From positions 682,001 to 746,000 of the forward strand of contig NZ_JAKLTQ010000001.1 of assembly GCF_022012395.1 (NCBI RefSeq): a DNA stretch of 64,000 bases, written 5' to 3'. Positions 52,447-62,100 of this stretch are shown here, piece after piece. Made by a program: the position numbers and the translations under genes. This DNA is from Arthrobacter hankyongi (lineage in GTDB: Bacteria > Actinomycetota > Actinomycetes > Actinomycetales > Micrococcaceae). Under the pieces are notes generated by a model. It searched no databases. It worked only from the letters and a program-made list of their open reading frames with translations, and had not been told where the DNA came from. The stretch's first letter is position 1, and each line of letters opens with the position of its first letter.

Positions 52447-53466
52447 ATGCTTGAAATCACGCGGCTGACCGCACCCCACTCCCCCGCCCGCGCCGCCACC
52501 GGCACTGCCGCCGGCACCCGCCCGCCGCTGCGCGCCGGACTGGTCCAGCACCGCTGGCAACCGGATCCGGCAGCCGTGGCGGCGGAGCTCGACGAGGGCA
52601 TCGCCCGCGCCGCCGCACTGGGCGCCGCCGTCGTCTTCCTGCCGGAACTGACGCTCTCGCGCTACCCGGCGGACCGGCTGCCGGCAGGCCGGCCGGCGGA
52701 CCTGGCCGAAGACCTGGCCACCGGCCCGACCTTCACCTTCGCCGCCGCGGCAGCCCGCCGCCACGGCGTCTGCGTGCATGCCTCGCTCTACCAGCGGGCC
52801 GACCGGCCCGATGCCGAGGACGGGCTGGGCCTGAACACCGCGATCCTGGTCTCCCCCGCCGGCGAACTGCTGGCCGCGACACACAAGCTGCACATTCCGG
52901 TCACCGCCGGATACTACGAGGACCGGTACTTCCGCGCCGGCCCGTCCGGCGAGGACGCCTACCGCGTCCACGCCCCGGCCGAACTCGGCGGCGCCCGGCT
53001 GGGGCTGCCCACCTGCTGGGACGAGTGGTTCCCGGAGCTGGCCCGGCTGTATTCGCTCGGCGGCGCCGAACTGCTGGCCTACCCGACGGCGATCGGCTCC
53101 GAGCCGGATTTCCCCGAATTCGACACGCAGCCGCTGTGGCAGCAGGTGATCGTGGGCAACGGCATCGCCAACGGCCTGTTCATGGTGGTGCCCAATCGCT
53201 GGGGCGACGAGGGGACCAATTCGTTCTACGGTTCCTCCTTCATCTCGGACCCGTACGGGCGGATCCTGGTCCAGGCCCCGCGCGATGCCTCCGCGGTGCT
53301 GGTGGCGGACCTGGACCTGGACCAGCGCCGGGACTGGCTGACGCTCTTCCCCTTCCTGGCCACGCGCCGGCCGGAAACCTACGGCAGGCTGACCGAGCCG
53401 GTGCGCGCCGACGAACCGTTCGGCACCCCGGCAGCCGCCGGGACCACCGTGCAGGCCGGAGCCTGA
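52447..53466 (+). CDS. aguB: N-carbamoylputrescine amidase-like nitrilase
   Basis: 339 aa carbon-nitrogen hydrolase. Catalytic Glu in FLPELTLSRYP, Lys in THKLHIP and Cys190 in LPTCWDEWFPE form the triad; the CWDxWFPE motif is that of AguB. An N-terminal 30-residue extension is Ala/Pro-rich. GGGAAGG precedes ATG 52447. It ends 1 nt before agmatine deiminase, and the two steps convert agmatine to putrescine, CO2 and ammonia. Confidence 0.92.
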   Translation: MLEITRLTAPHSPARAATGTAAGTRPPLRAGLVQHRWQPDPAAVAAELDEGIARAAALGAAVVFLPELTLSRYPADRLPAGRPADLAEDLATGPTFTFAAAAARRHGVCVHASLYQRADRPDAEDGLGLNTAILVSPAGELLAATHKLHIPVTAGYYEDRYFRAGPSGEDAYRVHAPAELGGARLGLPTCWDEWFPELARLYSLGGAELLAYPTAIGSEPDFPEFDTQPLWQQVIVGNGIANGLFMVVPNRWGDEGTNSFYGSSFISDPYGRILVQAPRDASAVLVADLDLDQRRDWLTLFPFLATRRPETYGRLTEPVRADEPFGTPAAAGTTVQAGA

Positions 53467-53467
53467 G

Positions 53468-54508
53468 ATGGGCTGGCTGATGCCGGCGGAAACCGCCGTC
53501 CACTCCCGGATCTGGATGGCCTTTCCGCCCGGCGGCTACACGCTGGGCGACAGCCCGGAGTCCGCGCACGCGGCGCGCTCCACCTGGGCCGCCGTCGCCA
53601 ATGCCGCCGTGGAATTCGAACCGGTCACCATGGTCGTGGACCCCGCGGATACGGACGTTGCCCGGCGCTACCTCAGCCCCGCCGTCGAACTGGAAACCGC
53701 ACCGCTGAACGATGCCTGGATGCGCGACATCGGTCCGACCTTCGTGACCAACGACGACGACGGCCGGCTGGGCGCCGTGGACTGGGTGTTCAATGGCTGG
53801 GGCCGGCAGGACTGGGCCCGCTGGGACAAGGACTGCCGGATCGGGGCCGCCGTCGCCGGCTGGGCCGGGGCGGAACGGATTTGCTCCCGGCTGGTGAACG
53901 AGGGCGGCGGCATCCAGGTCGACGGCGAGGGCACCGTGCTGGCCACCGAGACCGTCCAGCTGGACCCCGGGCGCAATCCCGGTGCCACGAAAGCCGAGGT
54001 GGAGGCCGAACTGGCCCGCACGATCGGTGCGCGGAAGGTCATCTGGCTGCCGCGCGGACTCACCCGCGACTCGCAGCGCTACGGGACCCGCGGGCATGTG
54101 GACATCGTGGCCGCAATCCCCGCGCCGGGCACCCTGCTGGTGCATGCGCAGCGCAACCCGGCGCATCCGGACCACGCCGTCAGCCGCATGATCCTCGATT
54201 TCCTGGCCGGCACCACGGACGCGGCCGGGCGGCCGTGGCGGATCCTCGAACTGCCCGCGCCCGAGGCCGTGCGCGACGAGGCCGGCTGGGTGGACTACAG
54301 CTACATCAACCATCTGGTGCTCAACGGCGGCGTCATCGCCGGCACCTTCGGCGACCCGGCGGACGAGAAGGCACTGGCCATCCTGGCCGACGCCTATCCG
54401 GGCCGGCGCATCGTCGGGGTGGATGCCCGCGAACTCTTCGCCCGCGGCGGCGGCATCCACTGCATCACCCAGCAGCAGCCCTACGTTCCGCGAAAGGCAC
54501 GATCATGA
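53468..54508 (+). CDS. aguA: Agmatine deiminase
   Basis: 346 aa guanidino-modifying fold. MPAETAVHSRIWMAFPP at the start, NDAWMRDIGPTFV with the substrate-binding Asp, GLTRDSQRYGTRGHVDI with the catalytic His, and GGGIHCITQQQP with the nucleophilic Cys near residue 335. It converts agmatine to N-carbamoylputrescine. It lies between aguB and a permease, overlapping the latter by 4 nt (ATGA). Operon repressed by the divergent TetR protein, by inference. Confidence 0.95.
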   Translation: MGWLMPAETAVHSRIWMAFPPGGYTLGDSPESAHAARSTWAAVANAAVEFEPVTMVVDPADTDVARRYLSPAVELETAPLNDAWMRDIGPTFVTNDDDGRLGAVDWVFNGWGRQDWARWDKDCRIGAAVAGWAGAERICSRLVNEGGGIQVDGEGTVLATETVQLDPGRNPGATKAEVEAELARTIGARKVIWLPRGLTRDSQRYGTRGHVDIVAAIPAPGTLLVHAQRNPAHPDHAVSRMILDFLAGTTDAAGRPWRILELPAPEAVRDEAGWVDYSYINHLVLNGGVIAGTFGDPADEKALAILADAYPGRRIVGVDARELFARGGGIHCITQQQPYVPRKARS

Positions 54509-56031
54509 GCCAGCAGACCGCCATCCGGTCCGGCACGGTCCGCAGCAAGGGCCTGGCCGGCGGCCGGCTCGGGCTGACCGCCGCCGTCGTCATCGGCATC
54601 TCCACCATCGCCCCTGCCTACGTGCTCACCTCCACGCTGGGCCCGACCGTCCAGGCGGTGGGGACCCACCTGCCGGCGATCTTCCTGGCCGGGTTCGTGC
54701 CGATGTTCCTGGTGGCGCTGGGCTACCGCGAACTGAACACGGATTCGCCGGACAGCGGCACCACATTCACCTGGGTCAGCAAGGCCTTCGGCCCGATGGC
54801 AGGCTGGCTGGGCGGCTGGGGCCTGCTGGCGGCCAACATCATCGTGCTCTCGAACCTGGCCGGCGTGGCGGTGGACTTCTTCTACCTGTTCCTGGCCCAG
54901 CTGACCGGGACGCCGGCGATCGCGGACCTGGCCGCCGACAAGGTGGTCAATGTCGCCACCTGCCTGGTCTTCGTGGCGCTGGCGGTCTGGATTTCCTGCC
55001 GCGGCATCCATACCACCCGGGCCGTGCAGTACCTGCTGGTGGCCTTCCAGCTCGGCGTGCTGGCCTGGTTCATCGCCGGCGCCCTGGGCCGGATCGGCAC
55101 GGTGGCGGGAACGGCGCCGCTGGCCTTCAGCTGGGAATGGTTCAATCCGCTGGGCATCGGCAGCTTCTCCGCCTTCGCCACCGGACTGTCGCTGTCCATC
55201 TTCGCCTTCTGGGGCTGGGACGTGTGCCTGACCATGAACGAGGAAACCCGCAACGGCGGACGGACCTCGGGCGTGGCCGCGGCGGTGACCGCCGTCGTCG
55301 TGCTGGCGATCTACCTCGCCGGTTCGATCGCCACGCTGATGTTCGCCGGCACCGGCGACACCGGACTGGGGCTGACCAATCCGGAGCATGCGGAGAACAT
55401 ATTCACCGCCATTGCCGGGCCGGTGATGGGGCCGTTTGCGATCCTGCTTTCGCTGGCGGTGCTCTCCAGCTGCGCCGCGTCACTGCAGTCGACGATGATT
55501 TCACCGGCGCGCAGCCTGCTGGCCATGGGCTACTACCGGGCGCTGCCGGCACGCTTCGCCCGGGTCCACCCGCGGCTGCAGTCCCCGGTGTTCGCCACCG
55601 TGGTCTCCGGGGCAGTCTCGACCGGCTTCTACGCGCTGATGCGCTTCGCCAGCGAGAACGTGCTCAACGATACGATCATGGCCTTGGGCCTGATGATCTG
55701 CTTCTACTACGGGCTCACCGCGCTCGCCTGCGTCTGGTACTTCCGCCGGACGGCCTTCACCAGCCTGCGCCACTTCCTGCTGCGCTTCCTGTTCCCGCTG
55801 GCCGGCGGCCTGGGGCTGGCGGTGGTCTTCATCCAGACGGCGGTAGACAGCTGGGACCCGGCCTTCGGCAGCGGCTCGGAAGTCTTTGGCGTCGGGCTGG
55901 TCTTCGTGATCGGGGTCGGCATCATCGGCCTGGGGGTGGCGGCGATGCTGCTGATGCGCCGGATCCGGCCGGAGTTCTTCCGCGGCCAGGTGCTCGCCAA
56001 GGACACCCCGGCACTGGTAGTCCCCGGGTAG
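54505..56031 (+). CDS. APC-family amino acid/polyamine permease
   Basis: 508 aa, about 12 to 13 hydrophobic helices. The APC start (RLGLTAAVVIGISTIAPAYVLTSTLG) and ELNTDSPDSGTTFTWVSKAFGPMAGWLGGW are typical. The end of aguA overlaps its start by ATGA. Context implies uptake of agmatine or putrescine. A 21-bp hairpin follows. Confidence 0.9.
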   Translation: MSQQTAIRSGTVRSKGLAGGRLGLTAAVVIGISTIAPAYVLTSTLGPTVQAVGTHLPAIFLAGFVPMFLVALGYRELNTDSPDSGTTFTWVSKAFGPMAGWLGGWGLLAANIIVLSNLAGVAVDFFYLFLAQLTGTPAIADLAADKVVNVATCLVFVALAVWISCRGIHTTRAVQYLLVAFQLGVLAWFIAGALGRIGTVAGTAPLAFSWEWFNPLGIGSFSAFATGLSLSIFAFWGWDVCLTMNEETRNGGRTSGVAAAVTAVVVLAIYLAGSIATLMFAGTGDTGLGLTNPEHAENIFTAIAGPVMGPFAILLSLAVLSSCAASLQSTMISPARSLLAMGYYRALPARFARVHPRLQSPVFATVVSGAVSTGFYALMRFASENVLNDTIMALGLMICFYYGLTALACVWYFRRTAFTSLRHFLLRFLFPLAGGLGLAVVFIQTAVDSWDPAFGSGSEVFGVGLVFVIGVGIIGLGVAAMLLMRRIRPEFFRGQVLAKDTPALVVPG

Positions 56032-56044
56032 CCCCCACCTCCCG

Positions 56045-56104
56045 ATCGACTCGACGGATAACGCCGTTTTGAACGCTGAAAAGGGCGTTATCCGTCGAGT
56101 CGAT
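56045..56104. terminator. 21-bp inverted repeat between the permease and the LysR gene
   Basis: Perfect arms 56045-56065 and 56084-56104, 18-nt loop. It lies between convergent genes, and the last codons of the LysR gene (stop at 56088) fall inside the right arm. Confidence 0.7.
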
Positions 56105-57014
56105 GGGCGGGGGTGGTGGCGAAGCAGGCGGCCGCATAGTCCAGCACCGCCGCGGCACGCGGACTGAGGGCCATCTGCTCCGGCCAGACGGCAATCACCG
56201 CGGTCACCCCGGCGCGCGGGGACAGCGGCCGGGCCACCACGGGCCGGCCCTCGGTGCTGGTGTCCTGCGAGTTCGGCCGGGACATCAGCAGGCTGTAGCC
56301 GAGGCCGCGGCCGACCAGGGCCCGGACCAGCTCGATCAGCGGCACGGCCATGAGCAGGTTCGGTGCCAGGCCCCGCTCGGCATACATCAGGCGCGTGTTG
56401 GCGGTGCTGGGGGTCGAATCGAGCATGATCAGCGGTTCCGGGGCCAGGGCTGCCAGATCCACCGTGGCGTCCCCGGCCAGCCGGTGGCCGGCGGCGAGCA
56501 TGGCCATTACCTCGGTTTCGTAGATGTTCCGGCGCTGCAGCCCGGCGGGCAGCTGCAGGTCGTAGACCACCGCCGCATCCAGCCGCCCGGCGTCGAGGGC
56601 CGCGAGCAGTTCGTCCTGGCTGCCGACCTCGATGCCGAGGTCCACCTCCGGGTGCAACGCGGGGAAGCCCTCCAGGACCGGCGGCAGGACGTTGCTGGCT
56701 AGGCCGGTGTAGCAGCCGAGCCGGACCGGGCCCCGGAGCCGGCCGCGCAGGCCGGCCAGTTCGCTGGAGAGCTCGCCGGCCTCCTTGAGCAGCCGGCGGG
56801 CGCGTACCGCGAAGAACTGGCCGGCCGGAGTCAGTTGCAGGCCCTTTGCCTTGCGCCGGACGCACAGCTGCTCCCCGACGGACTTCTCCAGTCCGGTCAC
56901 GGCCTGCGACAGCGCCGGTTCGGAAATGTGCAGCGCCGAGGCCGCCGCGCTGAGCGTGGGGTAGTCCGGCAGCGCGGCGAACAGCTCAAGCTGGCGCAGG
57001 GTGAAGTCGGCCAT
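56088..57014 (-). CDS. LysR-family regulator
   Basis: 308 aa. N-terminal helix-turn-helix: LRQLELFAALPDYPTLSAAASALHISEPALSQAVTGLEKSVG. The C-terminal effector domain has the usual two lobes (LRGPVRLGCYTGLASNVLPPVLEGF, LVRALVGRGLGYSLLMSRPNS). It is divergent from the P450 gene, 112 nt away, and so probably controls it. The inducer is unknown, likely an aromatic substrate if the P450 call is right. Confidence 0.92.
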   Translation of the reverse strand: MADFTLRQLELFAALPDYPTLSAAASALHISEPALSQAVTGLEKSVGEQLCVRRKAKGLQLTPAGQFFAVRARRLLKEAGELSSELAGLRGRLRGPVRLGCYTGLASNVLPPVLEGFPALHPEVDLGIEVGSQDELLAALDAGRLDAAVVYDLQLPAGLQRRNIYETEVMAMLAAGHRLAGDATVDLAALAPEPLIMLDSTPSTANTRLMYAERGLAPNLLMAVPLIELVRALVGRGLGYSLLMSRPNSQDTSTEGRPVVARPLSPRAGVTAVIAVWPEQMALSPRAAAVLDYAAACFATTPAHRLDG

Positions 57015-57126
57015 GCATCTTCCATCCGATCAAAGACATTTGGTAATTTTCCGAAGTTTACCCACCATAACCCGGATGTGACACTGGTTACGCTGCACCT
57101 TCGACCATGAGCCCCAGGAGCTGACC

Positions 57127-58413
57127 ATGACCGCTTCCCGCACCGGGCAGTGCCCGTTCGCCCCCGCCGCCGACGACGGCGCCCCGCGGCCGGCGCCCCG
57201 CGCCGCCGCAGCCTCCACCGCCGTCGTGCCCGGCTCCGCAGCGCCCGTCGCCGACTGGATCGATCCTGCGGAACTGATGGCGGACCCCTACCCCAGCTAC
57301 GAGCGCCTGCGCGCCGAGGCCCCGGTGGCCTGGGTGCCGGCGCTGAACAAGTACCTGGTCACCAGCTTCGCCGAATGCCAGGCGGTGGAACAGGACCAGG
57401 AGGTGTTTTCGGCCAATGTCAGCGGCGCCACCATGAACCGCGCGCTGGGAGCCCGGCCGATGCTGCGCAAGGACGATCCGGACCATGGCGCGGACCGGCA
57501 GGCCATCAATCCGACGCTGCGGCCCAGGAACATCAAGGAAACCTGGGCCCCGGTTTTCGAACGCAACGCCCGCACCTACCTGGAGGCACTGGCAGAGCAG
57601 GGTCCGGACCGGGCGGACCTGAACCGCGACTACGCCGCCCCCGTGGCCTCGCAAAACCTGATCGACCTGCTCGGCCTCAAGGACGTGGCGGTGGCGGACA
57701 TGCGCCGCTGGTCCCACGCGTTCATCGCCGGGACCGGGAACCTGCTCGACGACCCCGGCATCTGGGCACGCTGCGACGCCGCACAGGGCGAGCTGGACGG
57801 GCTGCTGGCGGAACTGATCCCGCACTACCGGCGGCACCCCGACGGCTCGATGACCTCGGCCCTGGCCAACAGCGGCCTGCCGTACGACAACGTGGCCGCC
57901 AATGTGAAGCTGACCATCTCCGGCGGCATGAACGAGCCCCAGCATGTGGCGACCAACATGGTCTGGGCGCTGAGCCGCCATCCGGACCAGCGGGCCCGGG
58001 TGCTGGCGGAGCCGTCGCTATGGCCGGCGGTCTTCGACGAAACGGTCCGCTGGCTCTCGCCGATCGGCATGTACCCGCGCGAGACCACGCGGCCGGTGGT
58101 GCTGGGCGGCGTCGCACTGCCCGCAGGTGCCCCGCTCGGCATTGTCGTCGGCTCGGCGAACCGGGACGCGGCACGCTTTGACAACCCGGCGGCATTCGAC
58201 GTCTTCCGGCCCCGGCAGGCCCATCTGGGCTTCGGCAGCGGGGTCCACCTGTGCGCCGGCCACTGGGCGGCGAAGACGTCGATCGGCCAGCTGGCCGTGC
58301 CGCTGGCCTACGAGCGGTTTCCCGGACTTCGCACCGACGACCGCCGCGCCGAAAGCTGGGACGGCTGGGTCTTCCGCGGGCTGACCAGCCTGCCCGTGAC
58401 CTGGGACAGCTGA
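57127..58413 (+). CDS. Cytochrome P450, GcoA-like (aromatic O-demethylase candidate)
   Basis: 428 aa. The haem-binding loop FGSGVHLCAG has Cys376, and the K-helix motif is ETVRW. The I-helix reads SGGMNEPQH near residues 262-270 instead of the usual AGxxT, so the acid-alcohol pair is missing. GcoA, the guaiacol O-demethylase (CYP255A), has GAMQEPGH there. Other GcoA-like points: YPSYERLRAEAPVAWVP near the start and ESWDGWVFRGLTSLPVTW at the end. No GcoB-type reductase or ferredoxin gene is within the window, so the redox partner must be elsewhere. Divergent LysR gene. Confidence 0.87.
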   Translation: MTASRTGQCPFAPAADDGAPRPAPRAAAASTAVVPGSAAPVADWIDPAELMADPYPSYERLRAEAPVAWVPALNKYLVTSFAECQAVEQDQEVFSANVSGATMNRALGARPMLRKDDPDHGADRQAINPTLRPRNIKETWAPVFERNARTYLEALAEQGPDRADLNRDYAAPVASQNLIDLLGLKDVAVADMRRWSHAFIAGTGNLLDDPGIWARCDAAQGELDGLLAELIPHYRRHPDGSMTSALANSGLPYDNVAANVKLTISGGMNEPQHVATNMVWALSRHPDQRARVLAEPSLWPAVFDETVRWLSPIGMYPRETTRPVVLGGVALPAGAPLGIVVGSANRDAARFDNPAAFDVFRPRQAHLGFGSGVHLCAGHWAAKTSIGQLAVPLAYERFPGLRTDDRRAESWDGWVFRGLTSLPVTWDS

Positions 58414-58441
58414 CCGGGCGGCCGGCCCCCGCTCAGCCGCT

Positions 58442-58711
58442 TCAGTCGCTCGGCGTGGTGTCGGTGGTCAGTCCGCGGTCGTCCGGCTCCTGCTTGTCCT
58501 GTTCCTCCGCCGGGCCCGCGGCTTCGTCCGGGGCGGGGACGTCCGCCGGTTGGCCGCCGCCCCGGCCCGCGGCCGGAGCGGCTTCTTCCGGTTCGAAGGT
58601 GTTGGGCTCGTTCGTGGCGCCGACGCCCACCCCGTCCGGGGCATCGGGCACGGTGCTGCCGGTTGGTCCGCCGGAGCCCTCCCCGGCAGCGCGCTGGTCC
58701 TCGGTGCTCAT
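58442..58711 (-). CDS. Small acidic, probably disordered protein
   Basis: 89 aa, rich in Gly, Ala, Pro, Glu and Asp, with no predicted secondary structure, signal or membrane segment. Strong third-position G/C bias and a start with AGGGAGAAGG upstream support translation. Similar short disordered proteins with EPNTFEPEE-type motifs are common in Arthrobacter relatives. It follows the next minus-strand gene by 29 nt, so the two may be one unit. Confidence 0.55.
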   Translation of the reverse strand: MSTEDQRAAGEGSGGPTGSTVPDAPDGVGVGATNEPNTFEPEEAAPAAGRGGGQPADVPAPDEAAGPAEEQDKQEPDDRGLTTDTTPSD

Positions 58712-58740
58712 GGCCTTCTCCCTTTCCTGCGTCGGTCCGG

Positions 58741-59055
58741 TCAGTGGCGGCGCCCGAAGAGGCGCCAGGGCCAGCGGCGGGGCCGCCGGCCAGATCCACT
58801 GTGGGCATGTTCATGCCCCTGCTTTTCGAACGGGTCCGACACGTCATCCGGGACCGCCCCGGTTTCGCCGGCGATGATGTGGGCGGTGCCGGGGCCGGGA
58901 ATCTGCGCCGCGGCCAGGTTGGGCACCGACGGGGCGGCGGCGGAGCCGTGCACCGGCAGCGGACCCATGCCCTCGGGGCGCCGCCCTTCGGGCGTCCGGG
59001 ACCCGGGCGGCTCAGGGGTGTCCTGCGGGCGGTTCGGGTCGGCGGCCATGTCCAT
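58741..59055 (-). CDS. Hypothetical protein with basic C-terminus
   Basis: 104 aa. The first 80 residues are Pro/Gly/Glu-rich and look disordered; the C-terminus (GSGRRPRRWPWRLFGRRH) is strongly basic with three aromatic residues and could bind nucleic acid or the membrane surface. I do not recognise the family. It is divergent from the helicase gene and precedes the acidic protein on the same strand. Confidence 0.5.
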   Translation of the reverse strand: MDMAADPNRPQDTPEPPGSRTPEGRRPEGMGPLPVHGSAAAPSVPNLAAAQIPGPGTAHIIAGETGAVPDDVSDPFEKQGHEHAHSGSGRRPRRWPWRLFGRRH

Positions 59056-59171
59056 ACTCCCTGCTCCTGGGCCGTTGGCTTGGAACCAACCATATTCCTG
59101 CCGCGGCGGAATCGTAAGGGCCGGCGTTGCTGCCGGCCCCGCGGCGCGGCTTGTCGGTGCAGCATGAAAAG

Positions 59172-62100
59172 ATGGGGCGCATGCCCGAACAATCCCTCCC
59201 CAGTGTCGATGCCGGAGAGATCATCCGCCGGGTGGGCGGCGGCGCCTTCGCCCGCGGACAGGGATATGCGCGGGCCGCCTCCGTCCTCGAACTGGACTGG
59301 GATGCCCAGGCCGGCCTGCTGCTCAGCCGGGTCGACGGCACTGCCGCGGTGCCGTACCGCTGCCGGATCCGGCTGACTCCGGAGGCCGGCCACGGAAGCT
59401 ATCTGCTGGCAGACAGTTCGTGCAGCTGCCCGGTGGGTTCTTCCTGCAAGCATGTGGCCGCCACCTTGCTCTACGCCAACGTGCTGCGGCTGCGCAGCGC
59501 GCCGGAGCTGCAGGCACCCGCCGGCCCGGCGGCCCCGGATACCCTGGACAGCGGCGCCGGCTGGCAGCAATGCCTCGATGAGCTGCTCGGGCCGGCGGCG
59601 GACGGCCCGGCCGCGCCCCGGCACCGGCCCCCTGGCCGGGCACGGTCCGGCACCAGGACGCCGCTGGGCCTGCAGTTCGAGCTGCGCGATGAACCCGAAC
59701 GGTTCCGGCCGGCGGGTCCGGCCAAGCCCTGGCACCCGGCTGCGCAGCCGCGCCGGGACCGGCCGGGGCACATGCCGCGCCTGGGCGTGCGTCCGGTACT
59801 GCGCAATGCCAGGGGCCGCTGGGTGAAGAACCAGCTGCGCTGGAACACCATCAGCTACAAGAGCTACGGGCTGGACCTGGATCCGGAGCAGCACCGCTGG
59901 TTCGCCCAGTTCGTCCCGCTGCACCGGGCCACCGGCCAGCTCTACTTCGGCGAGGACAATGACTGGCTGTACCTGGAGGAATTCAGCAGTCCGCTGCTGT
60001 GGCAGCTGTTCGAGGAGGCCCGCCGGCTCGGCATCGAACTGATCGGCGTCAAGCAGGACACCACCGTGACCGTCGGTGCTGCCGCCGTCCTGGCCCTGGA
60101 GGCGCGCGCGGACGGGCCGGCGCCGGGTTTCCGGCTGGAACCGGTGCTGAGAATCGACGGGCAGGAACACCCGGTGGACTCGGCCGGCGCCATCGCCTGG
60201 CACGGTCTTTACAGCTGCACCGAGGACGGCCGCCGGATCACCCTGGCGCCGGCGGCCGGCGGACTGAACGACGTCGGACGGCGCCTGCTGCTCGACGGCA
60301 CCGGCCTGGACATCCCGGCCGCGGACGCGGACAGCTTCTTCGAACGCTACTATCCGGCGCTGAGCCGGACCATCACGGTGGCCAGCAGCGACGGCTCCGT
60401 GCCGCTGCCGGAAATCCTGCCGCCGGTGCTGGTCCTGGCCGCCGCCTACGGGCCGGCCAACACGCTGGAATTGCGCTGGGAGTTCGAATACGGCGCCGGC
60501 GGCCGGATCACCCGGATGCCGCTGGCACCGGATCCCGGGCCCGGCGGACTGCGCGATGGCGCGGCCGAGGAGCAGTTGCTGGCCGCTGTCCGCGCCGTGC
60601 CCGGCATCGGCGGGCTGGCCCCGGATCCGCAGCAGCCGGCCGCCTCGCTGCAGGACCTGGCCACGCTGGATTTCACCCGCAGCATCCTGCCGCAGCTCGA
60701 GGCCCTGGACGGGGTCAGGGTGGAGATCTCCGGCGGGCGCCCGGATTACCGGGAGCTGACCGAAGCGCCGGAACTGACCGTCAGCACGGTCGAATCCGAG
60801 CAGACGGACTGGTTCGACCTGGGCCTGATGGTCAAGGTGGCCGGCCGCGAAATCCCCTTCGGCAACATCTTCAAGGCCCTGTCCCGGGGGCAGAAGAAAC
60901 TGCTGCTGGTGGACAAAACGTACCTGTCCCTGGAGCAGCCGGTGTTCGACCGGCTCCGCCGGCTGGTGGACGAGGCACGGCAGCTGCAGGACCGGGACTC
61001 CGGGCCGCTGCGGATCAGCCGCTACCAGGCCGGCCTGTGGGAGGAGCTCGAAGAGCTGGCCACCGACACGGACCAGGCCCCCGGCTGGAGCGCGGCCGTC
61101 ACCGGCCTGCTGGAGCTGGGGTCGACCGGCCCGGCCACGCTGCCGACCGGGCTGCAGGCCCGGCTGCGGCCGTACCAGCAGGAGGGCTTCAACTGGCTGG
61201 CGTTCCTGTGGCGGCACCAGCTCGGCGGCATCCTGGCGGACGACATGGGACTGGGCAAGACGCTGCAGACACTGGCGCTGATCTGCCACGCCCGGCAGTG
61301 CGGGGCCACCGGTCCCGGCGGAGCGCCGTTCCTCGTCGTCGCCCCGACCTCGGTGGTGCCGAACTGGGTCTCGGAGGCGCACCGCTTCGCTCCGCAGCTG
61401 CAGGTGGCCGCGGTCACGGAAACCCGCGGACTCCGCGGGCGGCCGCTGGCAGCGGCCGCGGCTGGCGCCGACGTCGTGGTGACCTCCTACGCCGTCTTCC
61501 GCCTGGATGCCGCCGCCTACCAGGAACAGCAGTGGGCCGGGCTCATCCTGGACGAAGCCCAGTTCGTCAAGAACCGGGCCACGAAGGCGCACCAGGCGGC
61601 CCGGGCGCTGCGTGCCCCGTTCAAGCTGGCCATCACGGGCACCCCGCTGGAAAACAACCTGATGGAGCTCTGGTCCATCCTGGCCATCGTGGCACCGGGC
61701 TTGTTCCCCTCGCCGCTGAAATTCGCCGACCAGTACCAGCGCCCGATCGAGCGCAGCGGCAGCCCCGAACGGCTGGACCGGCTGCGGCGCCGGATCCGGC
61801 CGTTGATGATGCGCCGGACCAAGGAAGCGGTGGCCCCCGAACTGCCGTCGAAACAGGAACAGGTGCTGGAGGTGGAGTTGGCACCGCGGCACCGGAAGAT
61901 CTACGACACCCACCTGCAGCGCGAACGCCAGAAGATCCTGCGCCTGGTTGCGGACCTGGACCGCAACCGGTTCACGATTTTCCAGTCCCTGACCCTGTTG
62001 CGCCTGCTCTCGCTCGATGCCGGCCTGGTGGACGACGAATACGACGGCGTGGCTTCGGCAAAGCTGGACGTGCTGTTCGACCAACTCCAGGATGTGCTCG

